Source: Lysinibacillus sp. FSL M8-0337
GTDB taxonomy: Bacteria; Bacillota; Bacilli; Bacillales_A; Planococcaceae
Direction of reading: 5' to 3'
DNA: 64,000 bases
NCBI RefSeq assembly: GCF_038593855.1
Contig: NZ_CP151996.1
Coordinates: 1,364,001 to 1,428,000, forward strand
Below are positions 52,128 through 60,812 of the stretch, one piece after another; the first letter of the stretch is position 1; each line of letters begins with the position of its first letter. The notes below the pieces were generated by a model. That model was given only the letters and a program-made list of their open reading frames with translations, did no database searches and was not told where the DNA came from. The position numbers and the translations under genes are program-made.

Positions 52128-52472
52128 ATGACACAATCAAACTGTTCACATATATGTAGTAGCTATCATCAGGCAATAGAGTTTATAGGGAAACGTTGGA
52201 TGGGAATGATTATTTATACTTTGTTGCTTGGTCCAAAAAGGTATCATGAAATTCATGCCACAATACCCGGCATTTCTGATCGTTTACTAACAGAACGCTT
52301 AAATGAGCTTGTGAATGCAGGACTAATTGAAAAAAAATACATTGATTCATCGATAAAAAAGGTAGAATATGCATTAACGCCAAATGGCTTAGCATTTCAG
52401 GAAGTCATAGCGTCTATTCAAAAATGGATTGATTTATGTGAATTTGAGAAAATGACAAAAGAGACAACATAA
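52128..52472 (+). CDS. HxlR-family transcriptional regulator (YodB-like)
   Basis: 114-residue winged-helix DNA-binding protein. The HxlR pattern is complete: SYHQAIEFIGKRWMGMIIYTLLLGPKRYHEIHATIPGISDRLLTERLNELVNAGLIEKK, then YALTPNGLAFQEVI. The N-terminal CSHICSSY has cysteines (residues about 5 and 9), and YodB-type repressors sense quinones and diamide through a conserved N-terminal Cys. It probably represses the divergent nitroreductase gene and itself through the nested palindrome upstream. RBS ACAGGAGG. Confidence 0.88.
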   Translation: MTQSNCSHICSSYHQAIEFIGKRWMGMIIYTLLLGPKRYHEIHATIPGISDRLLTERLNELVNAGLIEKKYIDSSIKKVEYALTPNGLAFQEVIASIQKWIDLCEFEKMTKETT

Positions 52473-52482
52473 AAAGCCAAAA

Positions 52483-52518
52483 TACCTCAAGTGCTTGAGG
52501 TGTTAAGGCTTTTTTATT
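52483..52518 (+). terminator. terminator of the HxlR gene
   Basis: ACCTCAAG/CTTGAGGT stem within an outer AAGCC/GGCTT pairing, followed by T6. Confidence 0.75.
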
Positions 52519-52621
52519 TGTAACTATTTGTAATGACTTTTGTTGTTTTGCCAATATCTTTATCTTTCCTATAAAGTTTGTACTTTTTTGCCTTTATATT
52601 ATAGATTTACTTAAGACAAAA

Positions 52622-52663
52622 AGACTGTAGATAAACTCCCTTTGAGTGTATCTACAGTCTCCA
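52622..52663 (-). terminator. terminator of the NCS2 permease gene
   Basis: AGACTGTAGATA / TATCTACAGTCT, a perfect 12-bp stem; on the minus strand it is followed by TTTTTGTC. Confidence 0.75.
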
Positions 52664-52671
52664 AACCTTAC

Positions 52672-54018
52672 CTATTTAACATTTGGTAATACTTTATTTA
52701 ACATAATGGCAACGAGCGCAGCTGTTGCTATTGGAGAGCCGAATAAATATTGAACCGTTGTAGGTAAAGCATATAAAAAATCTTTTGGTAATAGTGTTAA
52801 CGCTAATGTTAAAATAACTGGAACAGCGATGACGTACATTTCTTTTTCGCCAATATGTTCATTTTTCATTACTTGCAACCCGCTAATGGCGATAATGCCA
52901 CAGACGATGACAAAAACGCCACCGATCACTGCTGAAGGAATGGCAGAGATTAAGGCAGCCAATTTACCGGAAAACCCGAACAAAATAAACCAAAAACCTG
53001 CAACGATAAAGATACGACGGCTTGCAATACCTGTGATGGAAATAACCCCTGCATTTGTTGAATAGCCAGTTACCGGTGTAGAACCTAGTAATGAGGCGAT
53101 GAAACAGCCAATACCCTCACCAATTACCCCACGATTAATTTGTCTATCTGTCAATGGTTTATCAATTACATTACTTACAGCAAACCATGTACCCGTCGTT
53201 TCAGCCATTAAGACAATATAGATAATCACCATTGTTAAAATAGCTGAAAAGTTAAATGTAAAGCCGTAATCTACAAAAGGCAATTGCGGTAAGCTAAACC
53301 AATTTGCTTTTCCAACAGCCGATAAATCTAAAATACCCATAATATTTGCAGCGACACAACCAATAAGCAACGCGATAATAACGGAGGCAATACGAAATAC
53401 TCGACCTTTTTGACGGAATACAGAGCCTAGCATTACGCAGACAATTAATACGGTAGCTGAAATCAGCGCCAAGTATATGTTTTGGCTAATCGTAGCACCA
53501 GCGCCTTCAAAAATATTACTACTTAAACCAACGGGCATAAGCGATAAGCCAACGACGAAAATAATTGTACCGCCTACAATTGGGGGAATAAATGTTTTAA
53601 CAATTTTGTTGAAAATACCTGTATAGCCTAAAATGATGACAAAAATGGCCCCGATTAGGCTTGCACCCAGTACAGCGCTCCAACCAAGTTCGCCACTGCC
53701 ACTTGCGGCATAGATACCAACTATCGCTCCTAATGGTACATACGAGGGTCCTTGTGCGATTGGAAGCTTCATGCAGAAATGGCTTTGGACAATCGTCGCA
53801 ATCCCTGCTGCGATAAACGTTGATTGTATTAAAGCGCTTGCTTGTCCTGATTGCATGCCTATTAACATTGCAATTAGGAAAGGAACTACATAGACGTCCA
53901 TGGCCATTACATGCTGTAAACCTAGAAGAGCGGATTGACCGAATGGTACTTTGTCATCGGGTAAAACGGTTAAATGTGCGGTATTACTGTTTGCTAAATT
54001 GTTTTTTTGCGTTTCCAC
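52672..54018 (-). CDS. NCS2 family nucleobase permease (xanthine/uracil type)
   Basis: 448-residue transporter with about 14 TM helices of the nucleobase-ascorbate transporter family. Family segments are LLGLQHVMAMDVYVVPFLIAMLIG, LPIAQGPSYVPLGAIVGIYAA, FIPPIVGGTIIFVVGLSLMPVGL and TPVTGYSTNAGVISITGIASR, where the last carries the NCS2 signature region. Downstream on transport is the guanine deaminase gene only 98 bp upstream in the same direction, so guanine or xanthine is the likely cargo. The start is GTG with GAGGTGG at 8 nt. Confidence 0.88.
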   Translation of the reverse strand: METQKNNLANSNTAHLTVLPDDKVPFGQSALLGLQHVMAMDVYVVPFLIAMLIGMQSGQASALIQSTFIAAGIATIVQSHFCMKLPIAQGPSYVPLGAIVGIYAASGSGELGWSAVLGASLIGAIFVIILGYTGIFNKIVKTFIPPIVGGTIIFVVGLSLMPVGLSSNIFEGAGATISQNIYLALISATVLIVCVMLGSVFRQKGRVFRIASVIIALLIGCVAANIMGILDLSAVGKANWFSLPQLPFVDYGFTFNFSAILTMVIIYIVLMAETTGTWFAVSNVIDKPLTDRQINRGVIGEGIGCFIASLLGSTPVTGYSTNAGVISITGIASRRIFIVAGFWFILFGFSGKLAALISAIPSAVIGGVFVIVCGIIAISGLQVMKNEHIGEKEMYVIAVPVILTLALTLLPKDFLYALPTTVQYLFGSPIATAALVAIMLNKVLPNVK

Positions 54019-54115
54019 TTAGATGCCCACCTCAAAATGTTAAGTTTATAAATAAAACGACTTAGTGACCTTCACCTGTTGCTACAGAGAAGGGGAGACC
54101 ACTGTTCGCGTTAGA

Positions 54116-55486
54116 TTATTGTGTTCGTTCGTGCACTTTAATGCCTTGCACCCATACTTCTCGAATATTTTCAGGACGTACAAGATACATGATTTTTTGG
54201 AAGATATCGATCAGTTCTTCTTTGTTATCAAAGATTGGTAGTTTAGCAGATGCTACTTTTGTATCGATTACTTGAACATCCCACGTATAGTTTTCTTGTA
54301 AGCGACCAATTGGAAGACTTAAACTTTCACCACCGCCAGCTGTTGCTAAATAGAATGCTTCGTTGATAGTAATGCGCGAATTTGGCACGCCACGTTTGTC
54401 TGCAGGAAGTGCTGTATTCACACCATCTTCCAACATTCTAGATGACATTACCGCCTGTCTTGCATTATCAAAAAGACTAGGTGAGAAGCCACCTGAAATG
54501 TCTGAGCCTAAACCAATATCTACACCTTTTGCATGGAAGCGGGCAATGGGAATAACGCTGTTAGCAAAATAAGCATTTGAAATTGGACAATGGCCGATAG
54601 CAGTACCAGTTTCAGCAAATAGTGTGGCATCTTCATCGTTTAAGAAATTACAATGTGCCATAACAGACTTATCACCTAATAGACCAAAATCATGTAAAGC
54701 GTAGGCATCATTTTTGTTGAAGCGGTCTTGCACGTAACTATGCTCCCAGTCACTTTCACTACAATGAGATTGAATATGTGTATCATACTTAGCTGCCAAT
54801 TCACCTAAACCTTTTAAAGCACTATCTGTACAACTTGGAATAAAGCGAGGTGTTACAACAGGATATACGCCTTGCTTGGTAGATTTCGCTAATTCTTTAA
54901 CAGCTAAAATAAACTCTTCTGTATCCGCTAATGCTGTTGCCGTATTTGCATCTCGATAAAATGCAGGGTTTTGTTCAGGGTCATCCATGACAACTTTCCC
55001 AACAAGACCACGTTGTCCTTTTGTAGCACAGATTTCAGCTAATAATAGACTTGCTTCCTTATGAACTGTTGCAAAGTACAACGATGTTGTTGTGCCATTG
55101 GCAAGAAGGGTACTTACTAAATCTTCATAGACCTCTTTCGCAAATGCTAAGTCCGAGAACTTCGATTCGATAGGGAAGGTATAGGTGTTGAGCCAGTCAT
55201 ATAGGGGGATATCTAGAGCAGTACCGGCTTGAGCCCATTGTGGTGCATGGACATGCAAATCGACAAAGCCAGGGAAGAAATACTGGCCATCAGTTAATTG
55301 GTAGAAATTTCCTTTCCCTTTATATGTTTGTAGTACTGTTTGATAGTCAGGATGTTCTGGCGCAATCGTTTTTTCGATTATTCCGTCTGCGTTAATACAA
55401 AACAGGTAGTCTTGTAAAATTTGTACTTCTTTGGAAGACTTACTTGAAAAAGCAGTTCCTTTGAAAATTTGCGTATATTTAAACAC
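54116..55486 (-). CDS. guaD: guanine deaminase (amidohydrolase type)
   Basis: 456 residues of the ATZ/TRZ-like amidohydrolases, matching GuaD of Escherichia coli rather than the small cytidine-deaminase-like enzyme of Bacillus. It converts guanine to xanthine and ammonia using one metal. Seen are the metal HxH in FFPGFVDLHVHAPQWAQAGTALDIPLYDWLNTYTFPIESKF (family fingerprint), SHCSESDWEHSY, AHCNFLNDEDATLF with GTAIGHCPISNAYF, and catalytic Asp in IGLGSDISGG. It is likely co-transcribed with the NCS2 permease for purine salvage as nitrogen source. GTG start with GAGGTG ahead. No purine riboswitch seen upstream. Confidence 0.92.
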   Translation of the reverse strand: MFKYTQIFKGTAFSSKSSKEVQILQDYLFCINADGIIEKTIAPEHPDYQTVLQTYKGKGNFYQLTDGQYFFPGFVDLHVHAPQWAQAGTALDIPLYDWLNTYTFPIESKFSDLAFAKEVYEDLVSTLLANGTTTSLYFATVHKEASLLLAEICATKGQRGLVGKVVMDDPEQNPAFYRDANTATALADTEEFILAVKELAKSTKQGVYPVVTPRFIPSCTDSALKGLGELAAKYDTHIQSHCSESDWEHSYVQDRFNKNDAYALHDFGLLGDKSVMAHCNFLNDEDATLFAETGTAIGHCPISNAYFANSVIPIARFHAKGVDIGLGSDISGGFSPSLFDNARQAVMSSRMLEDGVNTALPADKRGVPNSRITINEAFYLATAGGGESLSLPIGRLQENYTWDVQVIDTKVASAKLPIFDNKEELIDIFQKIMYLVRPENIREVWVQGIKVHERTQ

Positions 55487-55852
55487 AGTTTACACCTCAA
55501 TGTTCGTATTTTGTTATCAGCAGGGAATATTATAGGATAAAAAAACTGTGAAGTCTACGAAAAAACGAATAAATTGCATTGTGTGATATAAGGGTAGTAA
55601 ATAGAGTTTTACAGCAATTTAATGACATGGGAATATATAGTTTTAGGAATAAAAAATCAAAATAGGGGTTGGCAACTTAAAAATTTTTAAATAAAATATA
55701 ATTGAGAATTACTATCAATTAAAAATCTATCACAAAAAGGGAGGTGGCAGTTGGTTTATTTGAATTCAGCAAGGTATAAAAATGGTGATTAGATTATTCT
55801 AACTTTCACTGCTAGAATCACTATACTTACTAAACAGAGAAAGGAGCATACT
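55487..55852. other. intergenic region with candidate Fur box and short leader ORF
   Basis: AT-rich 366 bp between divergent genes. TGAGAAT-T-ACTATCA at 55703-55717 differs from the 7-1-7 Fur consensus at two positions. A TTG-started 13-codon ORF with a strong GGGAGGTG RBS lies at 55751-55792 (MVYLNSARYKNGD). Both precede the secreted-protein gene. No riboswitch recognised. Confidence 0.35.
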
Positions 55853-56494
55853 ATGAAAAAAATAAGTAGTGTATTCATTTTATTTGTAGTAGTTATAGGA
55901 TTAGTAATCCCTAATTTTGCTTTGGCAGCAAGCGAGAATGGACAAGATAATCCATTTGAAGCGCCAGAAAAATATGTTTCCTATCTGAAGTCATTTGGTG
56001 ATACGTATGATGAATTCATTCAGCAATATAGTGAATTATCGAAAGAAAAGCAGGAAGTAATTTTAGATGTTCTACAAAATGGTGGTGATTTTGACGTAGA
56101 ACTTATTGAAAGCAGTATGCAAAGCAATGAAAAACATAGATATACTAGAGCAACCGTACAAACTAGACCTGTATCATTTGATGCAGATTTTAGATTATTC
56201 GGGATAACTTTTGTGAAAATTAGATTAGAAGGTAGATTTGAATATAGTAATCAAAGAGTAACCTCTGTACAGTATAAAAATGCTTACATTGTTCAGAATT
56301 TTGTTCCTTTAAGTGGTTTTGAAAGAACTTCGTTAGATGCGTATGTTAGTGATGGTAAATTTTATGCGAGTGCTGCATTTACAGCTTTTGTAGGTGCAAA
56401 AATAGGAGATAATGTTATTGGGGTGCGTCCAAGAACTTTTAACATTCAATTAAATTCTGACTATAGAGGGAATGTGAATGGATATGCTTGGTAG
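55853..56494 (+). CDS. secreted hypothetical protein
   Basis: 213 residues; not recognised. A clear signal peptide (KKISSVFILFVVVIGLVIPNFALAASE) with probable cleavage after ALA-A indicates secretion. The mature part has a helical region (about 35-95) with FGDTYDEFIQQYSELSKEKQEVILDVLQNGG and then a beta-rich domain (about 110-213) with VSFDADFRLFGITFVKIRLEGRFEY. No cysteines in the mature part. RBS AAAGGAG. Its last codons overlap a short membrane-peptide gene; a possible Fur box lies upstream. A secreted toxin, bacteriocin-like or sporulation protein are all possible; I cannot decide. Confidence 0.6.
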   Translation: MKKISSVFILFVVVIGLVIPNFALAASENGQDNPFEAPEKYVSYLKSFGDTYDEFIQQYSELSKEKQEVILDVLQNGGDFDVELIESSMQSNEKHRYTRATVQTRPVSFDADFRLFGITFVKIRLEGRFEYSNQRVTSVQYKNAYIVQNFVPLSGFERTSLDAYVSDGKFYASAAFTAFVGAKIGDNVIGVRPRTFNIQLNSDYRGNVNGYAW

Positions 56495-56576
56495 GAAAGT
56501 AAGCATAATTATGGGAGTATGTTTGGTTGTTTTTTTGATCATTTTATTCATTATTATTAGTTTAAAAGCTAAATAA
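56478..56576 (+). CDS. small single-TM peptide, translationally coupled
   Basis: 32 codons starting at an ATG 17 bp before the end of the secreted-protein gene, preceded by AGAGGG at 7 nt. It reads MDMLGRKVSIIMGVCL, then a run of hydrophobic residues and ends SLKAK: one TM helix with a basic tail. The overlap implies coupled translation with the secreted protein, perhaps as a partner, anchor or immunity peptide. Followed by a terminator at 56590-56618. Confidence 0.5.
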   Translation: MDMLGRKVSIIMGVCLVVFLIILFIIISLKAK

Positions 56577-56587
56577 AATAATCACGA

Positions 56588-56618
56588 CTCAAGTGTAAAT
56601 GCTTGAGTCTTTTTTGTG
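56588..56618 (+). terminator. terminator of the secreted-protein operon
   Basis: GACTCAAG / CTTGAGTC stem with an 8-nt loop followed by T6. Confidence 0.8.
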
Positions 56619-56745
56619 TGAAATGCAATCAGTGTTATTGTAGTTTGTGAAATTATTATTTTGAATATTGGTAAAATTTATAAATTTAATTGCTTTATTA
56701 ATGAGCATTCAGTATCCTTTTATTAACAAAGGGGGAGAGGATGCG

Positions 56746-57939
56746 ATGAATCGTCAACACATTGGTATTTTATTTGGGGGAGTACTATTACTAGTTGTAG
56801 CGATGGGGATTAGCCGTTTTGCATTTACGCCAATTTTGCCGTTTATGCGGGAAGATGTTGGCTTTTCATTTGAGGTTGCAGGCTTTTTAGCATCTAGTAA
56901 TTATATTGGTTATTTTATTGGGGCATTATGGGCGGGATTTATTTACCGACAGCGGAAACATGTTTTACTGTTGAGTGTAGTATTAAATGTCATTTCTGTT
57001 GTGCTTATGGGGCTAATTGAGCTTTATAGTGTTTGGCTTGTTCTGCGATTAATTGCAGGGATTACAGGGGGACTTATCTTTGTTTTAACTTCTAGTATCA
57101 TTATGGATTATTTAGCCAAACAAACGCTCACAAAGTGGTCAGGCTATTTATTTAGTGGTATAGGGCTTGGTATTGCCATTTCAGGTTTATTCGTACCTTT
57201 TATTGAAGCACGTTTTGCTTGGCAAGGTACTTGGATTGGCTTAGGTATTTTATCTGCACTATTTTTAGTGATTACGTTTCTATTATGGAGAAATTTACAA
57301 GTTCATGATAGCGTGAAAGTAACGAAAACGGCAGATGCAAAAATGTCGCGCGGTTTTATGCCTTGGCTAATTGCGGCATACGGGTTTGAGGGGCTTGGTT
57401 ATATTATAACAGGCACATTTTTAGTGGATATTATTCACAACATTCCATCGCTCCAAGCATATTCTTCTTATAGTTGGGTCATTGTTGGTGTAGCGGCTAT
57501 TCCATCTGCTCCAGTTTGGACAGTGCTATTAGAGAAGTTTTCTGCAATAAAAATTTTATTTGTGGCTTACATACTACAAGTGCTAGGGATTTTGTTGCCG
57601 GTATTTTCACAAACAGTATGGAGTGTGCTATTGTCTTCATTTTTATTTGGTTTAACATTCGTCGGTATTGTTACGTTAACAACCGCCTATGCTAGACAGC
57701 TATTTCCAACACAGAGCGGTCCAGTTGTGTCATTGTTGACAACGTTCTATGCATTTGGACAAATCATCGGACCAATTATAGCTGGACAACTTGTTGTCAT
57801 TTTTAGTAGCTACAAGGCAGCACTCATTTTTGCAGGCAGCATTGTATTGCTAGGACTGATTGTGATGTTATGCGGTAAATGGATTGTGTTAAAACAACAA
57901 GAGAAGATAGCCAATTTAAACATGCAATCCAACCATTAG
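56746..57939 (+). CDS. ybfB: MFS transporter, YbfB/YjiJ-like
   Basis: 397 residues with twelve TM helices. It begins with the family motif GILFGGVLLLVVAMGISRFAFTPILPFMREDVGFSF and continues with AGFLASSNYIGYFIGALWAG, RLIAGITGGLIFVLTSSIIMDYL and the second-half TTFYAFGQIIGPIIAGQLV. The YbfB/YjiJ group has no established substrate. The ATG at 56746 has GGGGGAGAGG upstream; the longer frame to 56668 has no RBS. Single gene, followed by the double palindromic repeat at 57944. Confidence 0.88.
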   Translation: MNRQHIGILFGGVLLLVVAMGISRFAFTPILPFMREDVGFSFEVAGFLASSNYIGYFIGALWAGFIYRQRKHVLLLSVVLNVISVVLMGLIELYSVWLVLRLIAGITGGLIFVLTSSIIMDYLAKQTLTKWSGYLFSGIGLGIAISGLFVPFIEARFAWQGTWIGLGILSALFLVITFLLWRNLQVHDSVKVTKTADAKMSRGFMPWLIAAYGFEGLGYIITGTFLVDIIHNIPSLQAYSSYSWVIVGVAAIPSAPVWTVLLEKFSAIKILFVAYILQVLGILLPVFSQTVWSVLLSSFLFGLTFVGIVTLTTAYARQLFPTQSGPVVSLLTTFYAFGQIIGPIIAGQLVVIFSSYKAALIFAGSIVLLGLIVMLCGKWIVLKQQEKIANLNMQSNH

Positions 57940-57943
57940 TTAA

Positions 57944-58032
57944 GGGTGCCTGACACCCGAAATATTCTGAATTGTTTGAGTGCCTGGTACCTGTCACTTT
58001 GAATATTCAGAATCGTTCAAGTGTCAGGCACC
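57944..58032. repeat. dispersed palindromic repeat, copy C (tandem double unit)
   Basis: Two head-to-tail-like units: GGGTGCCTGACACCC, core with TTCTGAATTGTTTGAG, then GTGCCTGGTACCTGTCAC, core with ATTCAGAATCGTTCAA, then GTGTCAGGCACC. It ends 65 bp before the rpn gene start; a related unit lies 8 bp after the rpn stop. Confidence 0.8.
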
Positions 58033-58096
58033 TTTTTCGTTTTTTTCTAAATCAAAAAAATGTTATAATTGTGGTAAATCAATTGGAGTGATGCGC

Positions 58097-59122
58097 ATGA
58101 GTGTAAAGACTTTTCGTAAAATCCCACTTGAAAAATTTATAGATTTAAAAGTAGATTATGCTTTTAAACAATTATTTGGTACGGATAAGAATAAGGCTAT
58201 TACTATAGTATTTCTGAATGCTTTATTAAATCGTACAGGGAGAAACGCTATTAAAGAAGTTACTTTTATAAGTCAAGAATTTGGTAGTGAACATGTAGAT
58301 GATAAGCAATCTCGCTTGGATATTTTAGTGAAAACACAAGATGATTTATTTATTAATGTTGAAATTCAATTAACCAATCAATACGATATGATGAAACGAA
58401 CACTGTACTATTGGTCAAGAATTTATACTTCGCAACTTCGTAAAGGGATGGGGTATCATAAATTACGACCGACAATTACTATAAATATTTGTAATTTTAC
58501 GTTATTTGAACACACAAAAAATTATCATTCTATTTTTCAACTTTATGATAATCAAGATAATTTGAAAATGGATGATGTACTTGAAATACATTTTATCGAT
58601 ATTAATCGATTTATACAGCAATGGTATGCAAAACAATTGGATTCTTTTAAAAATGTCCTGGATAGATGGTTAATGCTACTGGGAATGGTTGATGGACGTA
58701 AAGCGAAAGTCTATGAAGAAATTTATTTAGAATTGGAGGAGCTTGCGATGAAGGATGAGGAGTTATTCAATGCTATGAATGTTTGGCAAGATTTAAGTCA
58801 ATCCCCTGAAGATTATTATGCATATCAATCTCGTTTGAAATATATCCTTGATGAGGCGGCGAAGCTAGAAGATACAAAATATATAGCTGAGCAAGAAGGG
58901 CTATTGAAAGGAATAGAACAAGGAATAGAACAAGGAATAGAGCAGGGGATAGCACAGGGAATAGAACAAGGTATAGAACAAGGCATTAAACACGGAGAAA
59001 AAAAGGTGCAGAAGGACATTGCGTTAAAGTTATTGAAGAGAGAAACCAATATTGAAACAATCGCAGAACTAACAGAGCTAACAATTTCTGAAATTAACCA
59101 GTTAAAAGAATTACTTGATTAA
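58097..59122 (+). CDS. Rpn-family recombination-promoting nuclease/putative transposase
   Basis: 341 residues of the Rpn/YhgA-like PD-(D/E)XK nuclease family. Core motifs: DLKVDYAFKQLFGTDKNKAITIVFLNALL near the N-terminus, RLDILVKTQDDLFINVEIQL (the D...E-X-Q variant of the active site) and MMKRTLYYWSRIYTSQL. Residues about 270-300 are a near-perfect GIEQ tetrapeptide repeat (about seven units) coded by 12-bp DNA repeats, a known hotspot for copy-number change in this family, followed by LLKRETNIETIAELTELTISEINQLKEL. Rpn proteins promote recombination and some act in phage defence. I chose the ATG at 58097 (GGAG at 8 nt). Palindromic repeats flank both sides. Confidence 0.88.
   Translation: MSVKTFRKIPLEKFIDLKVDYAFKQLFGTDKNKAITIVFLNALLNRTGRNAIKEVTFISQEFGSEHVDDKQSRLDILVKTQDDLFINVEIQLTNQYDMMKRTLYYWSRIYTSQLRKGMGYHKLRPTITINICNFTLFEHTKNYHSIFQLYDNQDNLKMDDVLEIHFIDINRFIQQWYAKQLDSFKNVLDRWLMLLGMVDGRKAKVYEEIYLELEELAMKDEELFNAMNVWQDLSQSPEDYYAYQSRLKYILDEAAKLEDTKYIAEQEGLLKGIEQGIEQGIEQGIAQGIEQGIEQGIKHGEKKVQKDIALKLLKRETNIETIAELTELTISEINQLKELLD
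58912..58992 (+). repeat. 12-bp tandem repeat inside the rpn gene
   Basis: About seven imperfect copies of GGAATAGAACAA in a row, coding GIEQ/GIAQ. Copy number is likely variable by slippage and keeps the reading frame. Confidence 0.85.
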
Positions 59123-59129
59123 ATCTTTA

Positions 59130-59177
59130 GGTGCCGGGCACTCGAAATTTTCACAATTGTATGGGTGCCAGGCACTT
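59130..59177. repeat. dispersed palindromic repeat, copy D
   Basis: GGTGCCGGGCACTCG, core AAATTTTCACAATTGTATG, then GGTGCCAGGCAC. Immediately follows the rpn stop codon. Confidence 0.75.
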
Positions 59178-59178
59178 C

Positions 59179-59889
59179 TTACATTTTCCTTTTTCGATTC
59201 AACATAAAAAAGTATAACCATATTACCAGTATGCTATAAATAAAAATCCAAATAAATTGCCAATAAAAAACGGCTGGTATTACGTTGATGCTATCATCTG
59301 AACTCATCATTTCTAAAGAAAGATGTACAGGGGGTAAGAGCCATATAAGACCCTTTACTAGTAAAATAACGCTTTTTAACGAGGCAATAGCTAAAGAAAT
59401 AATTAAGATACTAAGTACACCCCACCAAGAATTTTGTCTATTTTTGACTAGTTCCCTTGTGAAAATGGCAGAGAGTGCAATAGCTAGCATAGAAAGACTA
59501 AAATGAGCTAGGAAGCCCAATATGATATGCGATAAACTTGGTCTTTCACCAAATGCACCAATTGTTATAGGGTACAACACTGACACACAGCTTAGACAAA
59601 AGCCAATTACGATACAAATCAAATAAAGCGTAACAAAATACACATTTTGCCCTTTAGCATGTAGTATAGTAATGACTTTTTGTCCTTCGTCCTCCGCATG
59701 AAATATTGTTACTGTAAACCATCCCATAAGTAAAAAGAGAAGAGTCGAAGTAAATGAGTAACTGTCCAATATTGGATTTGGTACAAATGCATAATTGACT
59801 ACCGTACATAAGATGAAAATGAAAAAAGGCGGAAGGTATTTGTAAGTCCTTATATAATTACTGAATTGATAGTGTAATAAACTCATCAT
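59179..59889 (-). CDS. ABC-2 type transporter, membrane subunit
   Basis: 236 residues with six hydrophobic helices and an N-terminal LLHYQFSNYIRTYKYLPPFFIFILCTVVNYAFVPNP segment, typical of small ABC-2 permeases that work as dimers with one ATPase. It follows the ATPase gene by 16 bp. No family name can be given from sequence; cargo unknown (peptide or drug export is common). RBS AGGAGG before the ATG. Confidence 0.75.
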   Translation of the reverse strand: MMSLLHYQFSNYIRTYKYLPPFFIFILCTVVNYAFVPNPILDSYSFTSTLLFLLMGWFTVTIFHAEDEGQKVITILHAKGQNVYFVTLYLICIVIGFCLSCVSVLYPITIGAFGERPSLSHIILGFLAHFSLSMLAIALSAIFTRELVKNRQNSWWGVLSILIISLAIASLKSVILLVKGLIWLLPPVHLSLEMMSSDDSINVIPAVFYWQFIWIFIYSILVIWLYFFMLNRKRKM

Positions 59890-59905
59890 GTATTTAATAA
59901 ACCTC

Positions 59906-60784
59906 CTAGAAATGGGTATAAAATTGTTCTTTCTTTGAATTTAGAGGCATGAGCTGTTTAATGGAAGCTTCGTGTTGAAGTAAAGTCAAAAGGGCTTTGT
60001 CCGTATCCTTGCTTTTTACAGTTATTGTAAGCTCTTGATTGCCATTATTTAATGTGCGCATTTGTTTGATTTGGATAAAGGAAAGTATTGAATCAAGTGA
60101 TTTGTGGCTGGGAAACTCAAACACTATTTGATTGTTTTGGTTAGAAGCTTCTGAAAATGATTCCAGTTGTTTCACTTGGCTGCCTTCAATTAATAAAATC
60201 CGATCCACCAGGTTTTCCAATAATTTGGTTTCGTGACAGGTTAATATAATACTATATCCTTTCTCTTTTAAAGACAAAAGGATTTTTTCTAATTCATTTT
60301 GGGCACGAGAATCAAGTCCAGATAGAGGTTCATCCAAAATTAGAAGATGTGTTTCTTCAAGCATTGCCTGCATAATCATAATCTTTTGCTTCATTCCTTT
60401 TGAGAAATGAGTCATTCGTGTCGAACGAGCCTCCTGCATATTGAATATCTCAAGCAATTGATCTATTTTTTGCTGTAAAGGCTTCCGAGGTATACCACTT
60501 ATTTTACCCATATGAAAAAGATACTCTTCAGGCGTAAAGAGTACATGTTGAGGAGTAATTTCGGGGACGTACCCAATTTTTAAAGATTGTACATGTTTGG
60601 TAACTGCGCCACTATCTGAATCGACGATACCGCCAATAATTTTTAGTAGCGTACTTTTACCAGAACCATTCTTCCCTACAAGTGCTAAAATCTCCTCTCC
60701 ATAGATGGAAAATGAAATGTTATCTAAAATTTTCTTTGTTTTATATTGTTTAGAAATCTTTTGTACTTCCATTAATGTATTCAT
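59906..60784 (-). CDS. ABC transporter ATP-binding protein
   Basis: 292 residues. Walker A GKNGSGKSTLLKI, signature motif reading HFSKGMKQKIMIMQAMLE (FSKGMKQK instead of LSGGQ, as in many ABC-2 exporters), Walker B HLLILDEPLSGLD and the H-loop ILTCHET. The C-terminal 75 residues are an accessory region of the type seen in CcmA/NodI-like ATPases. It forms a two-gene operon with the following permease. An exporter of unknown substrate. Confidence 0.88.
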   Translation of the reverse strand: MNTLMEVQKISKQYKTKKILDNISFSIYGEEILALVGKNGSGKSTLLKIIGGIVDSDSGAVTKHVQSLKIGYVPEITPQHVLFTPEEYLFHMGKISGIPRKPLQQKIDQLLEIFNMQEARSTRMTHFSKGMKQKIMIMQAMLEETHLLILDEPLSGLDSRAQNELEKILLSLKEKGYSIILTCHETKLLENLVDRILLIEGSQVKQLESFSEASNQNNQIVFEFPSHKSLDSILSFIQIKQMRTLNNGNQELTITVKSKDTDKALLTLLQHEASIKQLMPLNSKKEQFYTHF

Positions 60785-60812
60785 TCGTACACACCTTTTT
60801 TATTAGTGATTT

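Noticed and set aside
55487-55852. Possible purine riboswitch for guaD or the NCS2 permease
   Set aside because: No purine-aptamer core or terminator/antiterminator pair on the minus strand.
58825-59049. Cys/Pro-rich minus-strand ORF (repeated PCSI units)
   Set aside because: It is the antisense shadow of the GIEQ tandem repeat in the rpn gene.
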